A stretch of 38,108 nt of DNA, taken from positions 1-38,108 of the forward strand of contig NZ_JAMXAY010000045.1 in assembly GCF_025460835.1 (NCBI RefSeq), read 5' to 3'. Position 1 is the first letter of the stretch. Every line of letters starts with the position of its first letter. A model generated the notes under the pieces. That model was not told where the DNA came from and did not search any database. It saw nothing but the letters and a program-made list of their open reading frames with translations. The DNA comes from Parapedobacter soli. GTDB taxonomy: Bacteria > Bacteroidota > Bacteroidia > Sphingobacteriales > Sphingobacteriaceae. Both the position numbers and the translations under genes were made by a program. Below, in pieces: positions 17,214-26,235 of the stretch.

Positions 17214-18158
17214 GTGGAAAACTTAGATTATAAAGAATTATACCATACGACACTGGCCGATCCCATGGCTGTTGAAGACGATACGCTCTCGACACTGATC
17301 GGCCGCTTTCCGTATGCGCAATCATTACGTATTGCACAGGCTCGCAAAAGATATCAGGAGAGCAGCCCAGGCAATGGGCAAAATACGTTGCTAATTACTA
17401 CCCTCCCCCATTGGCTACATGGATTTGTTGCTGAAAAAGGGTTCCCTATCGGGAATCTAGGTAACTCCTCCACCGCCGTACCCGAAATAGAGACAGCCCA
17501 GACAATCGAAATAGAAACGGTGATCCCGCACATCGATGACTCCGGGCTGGTGGAACACCCGGTGGGTACAGACTATTTTACCTACGAGGAAAAGTCGATA
17601 CCCGAGGTGGTTGAAACACCGGAGGAAAAGGTCAGCCTGTATAACGATGACCACTTACCGTACAGTTTCCTATGGTGGCTCAACAAAACGCGCATGGAAC
17701 ATGCCGACACCTATCGTCCCTATGTGCCCCAGTCCGAACAGGCGATCTACCCCGCCGACGCGACAAACGAACTTGACGAACAGCATGTACTGGACCAACA
17801 GATTCGGGAAAACATCTTCCACCTCCAGTCACCGGAAGAGAAACTGAGCACCAGCGGGCCAGCCGAAACCATTCCTTTTCAGATTCCCAAAAAGACCGAT
17901 CCGATTATCGAACGATTTATACGGGAAGAACCTCAAATCAAACCACCACCGGCCGACAAGATCAATCTGGAAAACAAAGCACGTAAAAGTGCCGAAGACC
18001 AGTTGACCTTGGTCACCGAGACATTGGCAAATATTTATGTCGAGCAGGGGCTATATCCGAAGGCTATCGCCATCTATAAAAAATTAAGTTTGAAATATCC
18101 CGAAAAAAGTACGTACTTTGCCGCTCGAATTACGGAATTGACGAATAAATTACCCTAG
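17214..18158 (+). CDS. TPR-containing protein conserved between lptE and secG
   Basis: A 314-residue protein that begins at a GTG 20 bp after lptE. The N-terminal 60 residues form a helical segment (DYKELYHTTL...DTLSTLIGRFPYAQSLRIAQARKRY). The middle (about 75-255) is acidic and proline-rich and probably disordered. The end (about 262-312) forms one or two TPR-like helix pairs (TETLANIYVEQGLYPKAIAIYKKLSLKYPEKSTYFAARI). No signal peptide is seen, so it is probably cytosolic and may bridge proteins. I recall similar proteins at this locus in other Bacteroidetes, but no function is known to me. Confidence 0.8.
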   Translation: MENLDYKELYHTTLADPMAVEDDTLSTLIGRFPYAQSLRIAQARKRYQESSPGNGQNTLLITTLPHWLHGFVAEKGFPIGNLGNSSTAVPEIETAQTIEIETVIPHIDDSGLVEHPVGTDYFTYEEKSIPEVVETPEEKVSLYNDDHLPYSFLWWLNKTRMEHADTYRPYVPQSEQAIYPADATNELDEQHVLDQQIRENIFHLQSPEEKLSTSGPAETIPFQIPKKTDPIIERFIREEPQIKPPPADKINLENKARKSAEDQLTLVTETLANIYVEQGLYPKAIAIYKKLSLKYPEKSTYFAARITELTNKLP

Positions 18159-18170
18159 CGGAATAGAACA

Positions 18171-18509
18171 ATGCAAACATTACTGATTATATTGATTATG
18201 CTGGCCAGCGTACTGCTGTCTTTCCTGGTACTGATCCAAGAGCCGAAAGGCGGTGGATTGGCCTCCGGTTTTTCCGGGGGGACCAACTTGATGGGTGTGA
18301 AGCGTACCGGCGACATACTAGAAAAAGGCAGTTGGGGCTTGGCTATTGCCATTATGGTCTTTTCGATGATTGTAAACGTAATGAGCCCTTCGACAAGCGC
18401 AGGGGGAAGCGGACTGACGGAACAGATTACGCCGACGAACCCAACCACCGCACCGATCCCGCCGGTCACGACTCCGGAAACGACACCCGGAGCCGATACC
18501 GCACAGTAA
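18171..18509 (+). CDS. secG: Preprotein translocase subunit SecG
   Basis: A 112-residue membrane protein of the SecYEG channel. Two hydrophobic spans (about 3-20 and 50-70) flank the conserved cytosolic loop LIQEPKGGGLASGFSGGTNLMG. After the second span comes a Thr/Pro-rich tail that varies between species. It lies 12 bp after the TPR gene, is last in the lptE operon, and is followed by a strong terminator. Confidence 0.95.
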   Translation: MQTLLIILIMLASVLLSFLVLIQEPKGGGLASGFSGGTNLMGVKRTGDILEKGSWGLAIAIMVFSMIVNVMSPSTSAGGSGLTEQITPTNPTTAPIPPVTTPETTPGADTAQ

Positions 18510-18516
18510 GATATCC

Positions 18517-18549
18517 AAAGGCCACTCGCAAACGGGGTGGCCTTTTTTC
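18517..18549 (+). terminator. Terminator after secG
   Basis: AAAGGCCAC (18517-18525) pairs with GTGGCCTTT (18537-18545) and continues into a T-run. It lies 8 bp after the secG stop and closes the operon before groES. Confidence 0.9.
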
Positions 18550-18735
18550 TTTTGCCTTACTGCCATCCACACTGACATCCTGACACAACACCCCGGCACA
18601 CCTTCGCAATGTCGGCACCAAAAATGAAAAAATGGCAAGGAAATCCCGTTTAAACCGACTTGGCATAGTTGATGACGTACGTGGCGAGGAAGAATTAAAA
18701 AATATATTAACAATTACATATTAACTAAAATCATT

Positions 18736-19011
18736 ATGGCGTTAAGTATTAGACCTATCGGAGACAGAGTGGTGGTTGAGGCTGCCCCTGCAGAGGAGAA
18801 AACCGCATCAGGTATCTACATTCCAGATACCGCTAAAGAAAAGCCCCAACGGGGAACCGTGGTGGCCGTTGGTGCCGGAAAAACGGATGAACCGTTGACC
18901 GTTAAGGTAGGAGATCAAGTGCTGTACGGCAAATATGCTGGCACCGAAATCAACTATGAAGGAAAAGAATACTTGATCATGAAGGAATCTGATATCTACG
19001 CAATCGTTTAA
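18736..19011 (+). CDS. groES: Co-chaperonin GroES
   Basis: A 91-residue Hsp10 subunit that forms the heptameric lid of GroEL. It has the usual beginning [11 protein letters not shown], the mobile loop ([18 protein letters not shown]), the [10 protein letters not shown] turn and the end [13 protein letters not shown]. The start follows an AT-rich leader. No CIRCE inverted repeat (TTAGCACTC-N9-GAGTGCTAA) and no clear TAnnTTTG element were seen upstream, so the heat-shock control element is not identified. groEL follows after 136 bp. Confidence 0.97.
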   Translation: MALSIRPIGDRVVVEAAPAEEKTASGIYIPDTAKEKPQRGTVVAVGAGKTDEPLTVKVGDQVLYGKYAGTEINYEGKEYLIMKESDIYAIV

Positions 19012-19147
19012 GATTAGTAATTATCGGAAGTTCTTATTTTCCACCGTGAGTGTTTAATTAGTAATGGTTTATTGAAAATCGCAATGTAGGATATAACGGT
19101 TCAACCGTCGTTCTGCTTTGTGTTAAAAATCTGAAATCAATTAAAAA

Positions 19148-20788
19148 ATGTCGAAACAAGTTAAGTATAATGTCGAAGCACGTGACGCCCTCAAAAGAGG
19201 CGTAGACACGTTGGCAAACGCAGTAAAAGTAACATTGGGGCCACGCGGCCGGAATGTCATCATTGAGAAGAAATTTGGTTCCCCGTCTATCACAAAAGAC
19301 GGTGTTACTGTAGCAAAAGAAATCGAACTGAAGGATGCCTTGGAAAACATGGGCGCCCAGATGGTAAAGGAAGTGGCTTCCAAAACAGCAGACCAGGCTG
19401 GCGACGGAACTACGACCGCTACGGTATTAGCACAGGCCATTATTGCTCCGGGCTTGAAGAGCGTTGCTGCAGGCGCTAACCCCATGGATGTGAAGCGCGG
19501 TATAGACAAAGCCGTTGGCACAGTAGTTGGCAGCCTCCAAAACCAGTCGCAGACGGTTGGCGAAGACAACAACAAAATCAAGCAGGTAGCTAGCATCTCG
19601 GCAAACAACGACGAAGTAATCGGCGCGCTGATTGCTGAAGCTATGGAAAAAGTGGGCAAAGACGGTGTAATCACCGTAGAAGAAGCAAAGGGTACTGAGA
19701 CTGAAGTGAAAACCGTAGAAGGGATGCAATTTGACCGCGGTTACCTGTCGCCCTACTTCGTGACCAATACCGACAAAATGGAAGCCGAATTGGAAAATCC
19801 ATATATTCTGATTTACGACAAGAAAATCAGCAATATGAAAGAACTGCTTCCTATCTTAGAAAAACAAGTACAAACCGGCAAGCCGCTATTGATCATCGCT
19901 GAAGACCTTGATGGCGAAGCGCTGGCTACCTTGGTAGTAAATAAAATCCGTGGCTCACTGAAAGTAGCGGCTGTAAAAGCTCCTGGTTTCGGCGATCGCC
20001 GCAAGGCTATGCTGGAAGACATTGCCATCCTTACCGGTGGTACTGTTATCTCTGAAGAAAGAGGATTCAAATTGGAAAATGCCGAGCTTGACTACTTGGG
20101 CCAGGCTGAGAAAGTGGTTGTAGACAAAGACAACACCACTATCATCAACGGATCCGGCAATTCAGACGACATCAAAGGCCGCGTAAGCCAAATCAAAGCA
20201 CAGATCGAAACGACCACATCAGACTACGATCGCGAGAAATTGCAGGAACGTCTGGCTAAATTGGCCGGTGGTGTAGCCGTATTGTATGTGGGTGCCGCTA
20301 CGGAGGTCGAAATGAAAGAGAAAAAAGACCGCGTGGATGACGCATTACATGCTACCCGGGCAGCCGTTGAAGAAGGTATCGTAGCCGGTGGTGGCGTGGC
20401 ACTGATTCGCGCAAGTGAAGCACTGAAAGACCTGAAAGGCGACAATGAAGATGAAAATATAGGGATCGATATCATCAAGCGCGCTATCGAAGAACCGCTA
20501 CGCCAAATCTGCAACAATGCTGCTGTAGAAGGCGCCGTAGTGGTACAAAAGGTACGGGAAGGCAAAGATGACTTTGGTTACAACGCGCGCACCGGAGCTT
20601 ACGAAAACCTCATCGGAGCCGGTGTGATTGACCCTACGAAAGTTACTCGCATTGCCTTGGAAAATGCGGCTTCTATCGCTTCTATGCTATTGACCACCGA
20701 AGTGGTATTAGCAGACGAGCCTGAAGATGACAAGGGTGCTGGTGCTGGTGCTCCTCCAATGGGTGGCGGCATGGGCGGGATGATGTAA
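19148..20788 (+). CDS. groEL: Chaperonin GroEL
   Basis: A 546-residue Hsp60 ATPase that folds proteins inside its double ring. The equatorial ATP site carries [13 protein letters not shown] and [11 protein letters not shown]. The apical domain and signature [18 protein letters not shown] are intact. The C-terminus ends in the Gly-Met tail GGGMGGMM. Length is standard. It is the second gene of the groES-groEL pair and is followed by two hairpins. A 177-codon antisense frame over its start is a codon-bias shadow. Confidence 0.98.
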   Translation: MSKQVKYNVEARDALKRGVDTLANAVKVTLGPRGRNVIIEKKFGSPSITKDGVTVAKEIELKDALENMGAQMVKEVASKTADQAGDGTTTATVLAQAIIAPGLKSVAAGANPMDVKRGIDKAVGTVVGSLQNQSQTVGEDNNKIKQVASISANNDEVIGALIAEAMEKVGKDGVITVEEAKGTETEVKTVEGMQFDRGYLSPYFVTNTDKMEAELENPYILIYDKKISNMKELLPILEKQVQTGKPLLIIAEDLDGEALATLVVNKIRGSLKVAAVKAPGFGDRRKAMLEDIAILTGGTVISEERGFKLENAELDYLGQAEKVVVDKDNTTIINGSGNSDDIKGRVSQIKAQIETTTSDYDREKLQERLAKLAGGVAVLYVGAATEVEMKEKKDRVDDALHATRAAVEEGIVAGGGVALIRASEALKDLKGDNEDENIGIDIIKRAIEEPLRQICNNAAVEGAVVVQKVREGKDDFGYNARTGAYENLIGAGVIDPTKVTRIALENAASIASMLLTTEVVLADEPEDDKGAGAGAPPMGGGMGGMM

Positions 20789-20796
20789 TTATCATC

Positions 20797-20876
20797 ACTC
20801 CCATCATAGCGTGGGAGTCCATCATATACACAGAAGGCGGCACATTCACTAAACAGATGTGCCGCCTTTATTTTTT
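20797..20876 (+). terminator. Hairpin plus strong terminator after groEL
   Basis: A first small hairpin, ACTCCCA/TGGGAGT, lies at 20797-20818. The main terminator is AAGGCGGCACAT (20834-20845) paired with ATGTGCCGCCTT (20857-20868) and followed by TATTTTTT. It separates groEL from the convergent MazG-like gene. Confidence 0.92.
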
Positions 20877-20900
20877 ACCTGCTTTTATATATAGTAGGAA

Positions 20901-21227
20901 CTACTGGATCTTTTCGTTATTGCGGTGCCGGTCTGCATCGCGTATTTGTTTCTTCTCCAGGTTTTTCATCAAGGCTTCCGTGAGGTCGACCCCCGTCTGG
21001 TTGGCCAGACAAATCAACACGAAAAGGACATCGGCCATCTCATCGGCCAAATTTACGGCCTCATCCGATTTCTTAAATGACTGTTCACCGTACTGGCGGG
21101 CCATGACGCGCGCTACCTCACCCACCTCTTCCATCAAAATCGCTGTGTTTGTGAGTTCATTGAAATAACGTACGCCTGTGGTATTTATCCAATGGTCTAT
21201 GATTTCTTGAGCTTCTTTGATTGTCAT
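20901..21227 (-). CDS. MazG-like nucleotide pyrophosphohydrolase
   Basis: A 108-residue all-alpha NTP pyrophosphohydrolase of the MazG/YpjD class, which hydrolyses (often aberrant) NTPs to NMP and PPi. The Mg-binding pattern is clear: EExxE at 33-37 (LMEEVGEVARV), then ExxD at 63-66 (LADEMADVLFVL). It is a single-domain form. It lies 44 bp downstream of dtd on the same strand, and the gap holds a short direct repeat. Housecleaning of nucleotides beside a D-aminoacyl-tRNA proofreader suggests a small quality-control unit. Confidence 0.9.
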   Translation of the reverse strand: MTIKEAQEIIDHWINTTGVRYFNELTNTAILMEEVGEVARVMARQYGEQSFKKSDEAVNLADEMADVLFVLICLANQTGVDLTEALMKNLEKKQIRDADRHRNNEKIQ

Positions 21228-21242
21228 GGTCGTAAGTATTTA

Positions 21243-21266
21243 GTCTCATATCACACGTCTCATATC
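21243..21266. repeat. Short direct repeat GTCTCATATC, 14-bp period
   Basis: GTCTCATATC occurs at 21243-21252 and 21257-21266 in the dtd/MazG intergenic gap. Only two units are present. Similar short runs (TAGT-rich at 38-60, TACGTACTACATACT-like at about 15370-15390) occur in other gaps of the window. Confidence 0.5.
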
Positions 21267-21271
21267 TCCAT

Positions 21272-21730
21272 TCAATGATTATCCTTGTCTTTGGTATCCA
21301 TGACAATGGTCACCGGTCCATCATTAACGAGTGACACCTGCATGTCTGCACCAAAAATACCGACAGCTATTTCTTTTCCCAACTGATTGGATAGTTCGGC
21401 AATCATCGCCTTATACAGCGGAGCGGCGTGAGCAGGCTTTGCTGCGCGGATAAAGGACGGGCGATTGCCCTTTTTAGTCTGTGCAAATAGCGTGAACTGT
21501 GAGATCAACAGAATATTTCCCCCAACATCATGCAGCGACCTGTTCATTAATGCATTTTCATCACCAAATACACGGAGATTGGCAATTTTCTGAGCCAGCC
21601 ACCGAATATCGTTCTCGTCATCGCTATCTTCAATACCCAACAGTACCAAAAACCCCTGTCCAATAGCACCGACAACCTGCTGTTCAACGGTGCACGATGC
21701 TTCCGATACACGCTGGATAACGGCCCGCAC
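21272..21730 (-). CDS. dtd: D-aminoacyl-tRNA deacylase
   Basis: A 152-residue homodimeric proofreading enzyme that removes D-amino acids (and glycine from tRNA-Ala) from mischarged tRNA. The two family motifs are present: SQFTLFA (77-83) and the cross-subunit Gly-cisPro motif NDGPVT (136-141). It begins at a GTG that shares one base with the TAG of the upstream dehydrogenase (TAGTG), which points to translational coupling. The last residues (DTKDKDNH) are variable. Confidence 0.96.
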   Translation of the reverse strand: MRAVIQRVSEASCTVEQQVVGAIGQGFLVLLGIEDSDDENDIRWLAQKIANLRVFGDENALMNRSLHDVGGNILLISQFTLFAQTKKGNRPSFIRAAKPAHAAPLYKAMIAELSNQLGKEIAVGIFGADMQVSLVNDGPVTIVMDTKDKDNH

Positions 21731-22968
21731 TATTTTTTGGCTATACGGTAGAGCCTGCCGCCATCTGTAACGGCATACAAGGCCCCATCTTTACCTTGAT
21801 GTACATCGCGGAAGCGCTGTCCTTCTTCTTCCAACAGCCGCTCTTCGCCGACAACCTTATTATCCCTGATGACCAATCGGGCAATATGCGTGCTGCTTAG
21901 GCCGGCGACGAAAAGATTATTCTCCCACTCGGGGATTGAATTACCCGCAAAAAAAGTCATCCCACCCGGCGAAAGCACGGGGTCCCAATAATAAACCGGC
22001 TGTTCCATACCCTCCTGCTGCTGGATTGCATCGCCTACTTTATTGCCATTATACTCAATACCATAGGTAATTATGGGCCAGCCGTAGTTTTTTCCGGGTT
22101 GGATGCGGTTTATTTCATCTCCACCGCGGGGTCCAAACTCGCCCTCCCAAAGGTCGCCTGTGACGGGATGGAAAGCTAATCCCTGTACATTACGGTGGCC
22201 ATAGGAGTAAATCTCGGGGCGGGCATCGCTCCGCCCTTCAAAAGGATTTCTTGGCGCTGGCTTTCCTTCCGGCGTAATGCGCAAGACTTTACCCAATGCG
22301 GAGTTGAGGTCTTGCGCCTGTGGCCTCGTCACAATATCGGAGCGTTCACCGGTGCTCACAAAGATATTTCCCGTTTTATCAAATAGAATACGCGAGCCAT
22401 AGTGCAAATTGCTTTTATGTGCCGGCGTGGCCTGGTATATCACCTGGGCATTTTCGATTGTTTTTTCATCGTCGGCCAGCCGGCCTTTGGCTACCGCCGT
22501 CAATGTACCCCCGGGGGTATCTTGTGAAAAAGACCAATATACCATACGGTTGTTTTCGAAATCCGGATCAATGGTGACACCCAACAGTCCGCCCTGGCCT
22601 TCGGAATTAACGGGTGGGAGCCCCGTGATGGCCTCGCTTAGATCGCCTGCTTGTGTGGCAATGCGGAATGTACCTTCCTTCTGGGAAATCAACAACCTAC
22701 CGTCGGGAAGGTTGGCAATACCCCACGGCCGGTTGAGCCCTTCGGCCAATACCCTTACATCAAAAGGCGTAAAGGTCTTCATTCCTGCCACCCGGGTCTG
22801 CCCTTCAAAAGCAGGCGCATAGTCTGTATTGGCTTCCTTAGTTTCTACCGGTGCATACGTAGAGTCACTCGGTGTAGTAGTGGTCTCTTTAGATACCGAA
22901 GAATCGCATGATGAAATTGCCAACGATAATACCGCAATAGCTGCGATTGATTTGGATGTATGTCGCAT
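21730..22968 (-). CDS. PQQ-dependent sugar dehydrogenase-like lipoprotein (GSDH/sorbosone dehydrogenase fold)
   Basis: A 412-residue exported six-bladed beta-propeller. The ATG at 22968 is chosen because it yields a clean lipoprotein signal ending at Cys21 (LSLAISSC). The frame stays open about 40 codons further upstream, but that would bury the signal. After a Ser/Thr-rich linker comes the soluble glucose dehydrogenase pattern: LNRPWGIANLPDGRLLISQKEG, GQGGLLGVTIDPDF, YGHRNVQGLAFHP, EFGPRGGDEIN and NYGWPIITYG. It would oxidise aldoses with PQQ if the cofactor is available; many Bacteroidetes homologues are uncharacterised. It lies 106 bp after the TonB receptor and is coupled to dtd. Confidence 0.88.
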   Translation of the reverse strand: MRHTSKSIAAIAVLSLAISSCDSSVSKETTTTPSDSTYAPVETKEANTDYAPAFEGQTRVAGMKTFTPFDVRVLAEGLNRPWGIANLPDGRLLISQKEGTFRIATQAGDLSEAITGLPPVNSEGQGGLLGVTIDPDFENNRMVYWSFSQDTPGGTLTAVAKGRLADDEKTIENAQVIYQATPAHKSNLHYGSRILFDKTGNIFVSTGERSDIVTRPQAQDLNSALGKVLRITPEGKPAPRNPFEGRSDARPEIYSYGHRNVQGLAFHPVTGDLWEGEFGPRGGDEINRIQPGKNYGWPIITYGIEYNGNKVGDAIQQQEGMEQPVYYWDPVLSPGGMTFFAGNSIPEWENNLFVAGLSSTHIARLVIRDNKVVGEERLLEEEGQRFRDVHQGKDGALYAVTDGGRLYRIAKK

Positions 22969-23074
22969 AACAATATTTTTGTTTGAAAGTAACGACATTT
23001 TCCGCACAATATCAATGCCAGTAGTCGCTTTTTTGGTTCTTCCGTTATTTGCCATAAGCTCCCGGTAGCGATTG

Positions 23075-25546
23075 CTAAAACTTAACATTCAATCCGAGCA
23101 AGAAATTGGCTGTAGCCTGTGGATAATAGAAATTGTAGTCTACACGATCCGTTTCAGATAGATAGTAACCCCAGGTGTATCCACTCGATGCATATTTCTC
23201 ATTAAATATATTATTGACCAACAGCGTAACACCGACATTTTTCAATTTCCAGAGCGGTGTGTGATAGGCTACCCGAACATGGTTTATGAAAAAACCATCG
23301 ATACTCCGGTCGGAATTGCCGGTATTGTCTAGATACTGTCTGGAAACGTACTTGCTAAGTAACGCTAGCTCGAACGGCTTCCACGGTTTAAAGCTCAATT
23401 CATTGGAAACTACCCAATCGGGAGAAAATGAGATATTGGTGGTGGGGAGGAAATTCTCCACATCGCCTACGATCTCAGTGAAGTTCTTGATCTTATTCCG
23501 ACTATATGCCACCGTTGCACCCCACGCAAACCATGCATTAGGCGCCCAGCGTCCATCAAACTCCAAACCGACACGGTAACTATCGTCGACATTTGTCCTT
23601 AAGGTACTACCCACGTCATTGAGTTGGCCGGTTAGCACCAACTGGTTTTTATATAACATCGCGTAACCATTGAGCCCGATGTTGAAGTGCTGCGACCGGA
23701 CGCGGTAACCGGCCTCGATGTCATGCAGCTGTTCGGGTTTGGGGGTCTGTTCGATGGGCCAATCGGTAAAGTCACTCCGGACCGGTTCCTTATTGGCCAC
23801 AGCGTAGGATGCATACAGGTTGCTGGCCGCAGACAACTGGTAGGTAATCCCGACTTTTGGGTTGAAGAAATTGAACAATGCATCTTGAGTAAGATCACGC
23901 AGGTCGTGATCGATACCGGTGATTGCATAATCAATCCGCCGGTATTGCACATCTGCAAACAGCGAGAACTTATCCAATCGGTATGATGCCTTCAAATAAG
24001 TATTTAAGTCCGCTTTGGTAGCATCGCCATTGTAATACCGATAAGCGGTGCCGAACCCACCATCGGTATGCAGTGGGTATCCCCCTGCGGTAAACAAAGG
24101 GTATTCAGACCACACGATATCGCCGTAATGCCCACCTTCGTAGCGGTTGTACGCACCACCCCAAGTCAGTTCAAGTCCGTCGGTGTTTTTGTACACGAAA
24201 GAATAGGTCATTCCATAAAAATGGTTGTCTAGCCACCGCTGACGAACCAAATCGGTTTCCGTGATGGCCTGTCCATTCACGACGATGGGCGACAGGCCAT
24301 AGTCGATATACTCATCTTGATTTCGGAATTGTTCATAGTACCCTTTGCCCCGGGTGTAATGCAGTGCGGTATTCAGTGTAAGCCTGTCGGCAATTGCCGA
24401 TGAAAACAGTAACTGGTAATGCGTCTGCTGATAGTTGTCGGTTTCGTTATCATAGAGGTACTTATTATACCGCCGATCGGAATTGAGTAAGTTTTCAGTT
24501 TCTTCGGTTGTCAGGCCGTCGTCTGCTGCATAGGCTTCCATCGCCGCCACGTCTCCGGTAAGTCTCGATTCGGGTGTACCGTACCACGCCTGGTAAGTTT
24601 TCTCTTTGCCACCGAATACATTGGCACGAAGCAGGCTGTTTGCGCCATGCCATGCACCGGAGAGGTAGAAGGATTGGAGATTAGACGTGGCGCGGTCGAT
24701 ATAACCATCGCTACTGATACGCGATAAGCGCCCGTCGAAGCTGAAATTGCCATCGATAAGGCCGGTGCCGAGCCGGATGGTATTTTTCAATGAACGGTAT
24801 GACCCGATAGACTGGTCGAGTTCGGCGTAAGCCTCTTCATTGAGTGTATTGGTTTGGATGTTGAGGCTGGCACCGAATGCACCGGCGCCATTGGTAGAGG
24901 TGCCTACACCACGTTGGATCTGGATATTATCCACCGAAGAGGCAAAATCGGGCAGGTTGATAAAAAAGGAGCCCAAGCTTTCTGCGTCATTGAGTGGAAT
25001 GCCGTTGACAGTCACATTGGTGCGTTGCGCATCGCTACCGCGGATACGCATACTGGTATATCCGATACCGGCACCGGCATCCGATGAAATAACCACACCC
25101 GGTGTTTGGTCGAGTAGGAACGGGATATCCTGTCCTACATTACTTTTGGCAATATCGGCCTTGCTAATATTCTTATAGGTGGTCGCTGTATTTTCGGTGG
25201 CGCGTGTTGCCTGGACAACCACCTCATCGGTCAACAACGTTGTGCGATGCAATAGTATGTCGACCTGTTGATTACCGGTGAGTGTAAAGTGCTTCTGTTG
25301 TGTTTGGTAACCCAAATAGCTCACGGTGATGGTGTAATTGCCCTCTTTAATATTACGGATAATTACCATTCCTCCGGCATCAGACTTCCCTTGGTAGATT
25401 GTTCCGTGGAGATGTATCGACGCGCCGGGCAATGGCCGGCGGCTTTCTGCTTCTACGACAGTGACGGTGACGGTGTGTTGTGCTATGGCGACAGCCATAG
25501 CAACATACATGAAAAACGCAATCCCTGCGATTGATTTTTTAATCAT
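23075..25546 (-). CDS. TonB-dependent outer-membrane receptor, predicted thiamin transporter
   Basis: An 823-residue outer-membrane transporter powered by TonB. It has a signal peptide (about 1-22), a carboxypeptidase-regulatory-like domain (about 26-110, with ISYLGYQ-type end), a plug (about 125-230, with MRIRGSDAQRTNVTVNGIPLNDAES) and a 22-strand barrel ending in aromatic LGLNVKF. It lies directly behind a TPP riboswitch. In Bacteroidetes, TPP-controlled receptors of this type were predicted to import thiamin (OMR1 class). The substrate therefore follows from regulation rather than from the protein itself. The usual pnuT and thiamin pyrophosphokinase partners are not in the window. Confidence 0.92.
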   Translation of the reverse strand: MIKKSIAGIAFFMYVAMAVAIAQHTVTVTVVEAESRRPLPGASIHLHGTIYQGKSDAGGMVIIRNIKEGNYTITVSYLGYQTQQKHFTLTGNQQVDILLHRTTLLTDEVVVQATRATENTATTYKNISKADIAKSNVGQDIPFLLDQTPGVVISSDAGAGIGYTSMRIRGSDAQRTNVTVNGIPLNDAESLGSFFINLPDFASSVDNIQIQRGVGTSTNGAGAFGASLNIQTNTLNEEAYAELDQSIGSYRSLKNTIRLGTGLIDGNFSFDGRLSRISSDGYIDRATSNLQSFYLSGAWHGANSLLRANVFGGKEKTYQAWYGTPESRLTGDVAAMEAYAADDGLTTEETENLLNSDRRYNKYLYDNETDNYQQTHYQLLFSSAIADRLTLNTALHYTRGKGYYEQFRNQDEYIDYGLSPIVVNGQAITETDLVRQRWLDNHFYGMTYSFVYKNTDGLELTWGGAYNRYEGGHYGDIVWSEYPLFTAGGYPLHTDGGFGTAYRYYNGDATKADLNTYLKASYRLDKFSLFADVQYRRIDYAITGIDHDLRDLTQDALFNFFNPKVGITYQLSAASNLYASYAVANKEPVRSDFTDWPIEQTPKPEQLHDIEAGYRVRSQHFNIGLNGYAMLYKNQLVLTGQLNDVGSTLRTNVDDSYRVGLEFDGRWAPNAWFAWGATVAYSRNKIKNFTEIVGDVENFLPTTNISFSPDWVVSNELSFKPWKPFELALLSKYVSRQYLDNTGNSDRSIDGFFINHVRVAYHTPLWKLKNVGVTLLVNNIFNEKYASSGYTWGYYLSETDRVDYNFYYPQATANFLLGLNVKF

Positions 25547-25616
25547 TTTGATAATTTGTAATTTTAGTTAAACACAACCGCTATAAGGGGTTCATAGCAG
25601 CGTAATTATTTAACTT

Positions 25617-25720
25617 ACCTCCCTACGCCGGCATTATCCGGATCAGGTGCTCCCGATACATCGGGATGGGTATGATCTCAGCCTTTATTTGTGTTTGTTG
25701 GTACAAACAAGGCACCCCTA
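25617..25720 (-). ncRNA. TPP (THI-element) riboswitch
   Basis: On the minus strand the conserved parts appear in order. GGGGTGCC opens P1/P2, and a variable P3-side arm follows. The pyrimidine-sensing CTGAGATCATACCC comes next, then a P4/P5 arm with CCTGATCC and GGATAATGCCGGCGTAGGGA. This matches the TPP aptamer that binds thiamin pyrophosphate. It lies 70 bp upstream of the TonB receptor start. The expression platform is not obvious, so either termination or blocked translation initiation could be the mechanism. Confidence 0.95.
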
Positions 25721-25730
25721 AATGATAGTG

Positions 25731-25738
25731 CGAAGATA
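25731..25738 (-). promoter_or_regulatory. -7-like element TATCTTCG before the TPP riboswitch
   Basis: One mismatch to TAnnTTTG, placed so that transcription would begin just before the aptamer at 25720. The -33 element is not clear. Confidence 0.4.
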
Positions 25739-25841
25739 AGCATTTTTCTGGCAATTAATGTGGCGGGCCCGGCTAATTTTTTGCGGCAATCCAAACAATT
25801 TACCGATATTCGTATTCAGCTAGTATAAAACAAATATCATT

Positions 25842-26201
25842 ATGCGCTTTATCATTGACGTACTACTCACAGGGCTGGCTATTTTTCTAGCAGCCCTGAT
25901 CCTCCCCGATTCAGCGGTGACCATTGCCGGATTCGGCTGGGCGATTATCGCCGGACTCATCATTGCTCTTGTGAATGCTACGTTGGGTACCGTACTCCGT
26001 ATATTCACCCTACCCCTCAACCTGCTTACATTAGGGCTTATTTCATTCATCATTTCGGTATTGATGGTGCAGCTTACCAGCTATTTCATGGGCAGTAAGT
26101 TCGAGGTGTCAAATTTCTGGTGGGCGGCGGTATTTGCAATTATCGTAGCGCTGATACAGCTGTTATTGAACAGCCTTTTCGGCACAAATAGAAGGGATTA
26201 A
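25842..26201 (+). CDS. YvlD/phage-holin-4_2 family membrane protein
   Basis: A 119-residue membrane protein with four hydrophobic spans (about 4-22, 28-48, 55-78 and 90-112). It has the family marks ADSVTIAGF-like loop and the TLPLNLLTLGLISFIIS segment. The Pfam family (Phage_holin_4_2, formerly DUF360) is named after holins, but the chromosomal YvlD-type members are ordinary envelope proteins of unknown function. It stands alone, convergent with the AraC gene 34 bp away. Confidence 0.88.
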   Translation: MRFIIDVLLTGLAIFLAALILPDSAVTIAGFGWAIIAGLIIALVNATLGTVLRIFTLPLNLLTLGLISFIISVLMVQLTSYFMGSKFEVSNFWWAAVFAIIVALIQLLLNSLFGTNRRD

Positions 26202-26235
26202 CCTCCGCGGTAGCTGCCGGGACGGCTACGAGGCT

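Noticed and set aside
18550-18735. CIRCE or other heat-shock operator upstream of groES
   Set aside because: No TTAGCACTC/GAGTGCTAA pair or comparable inverted repeat found in this gap or before groEL.
19141-19674. 177-codon antisense frame over the groEL start
   Set aside because: Starts and stops inside groEL and mirrors its codon use; no homology expected.
25842-26201. Phage holin as evidence of a prophage
   Set aside because: The family name is misleading: YvlD-type chromosomal membrane proteins share it, and no phage genes are nearby.
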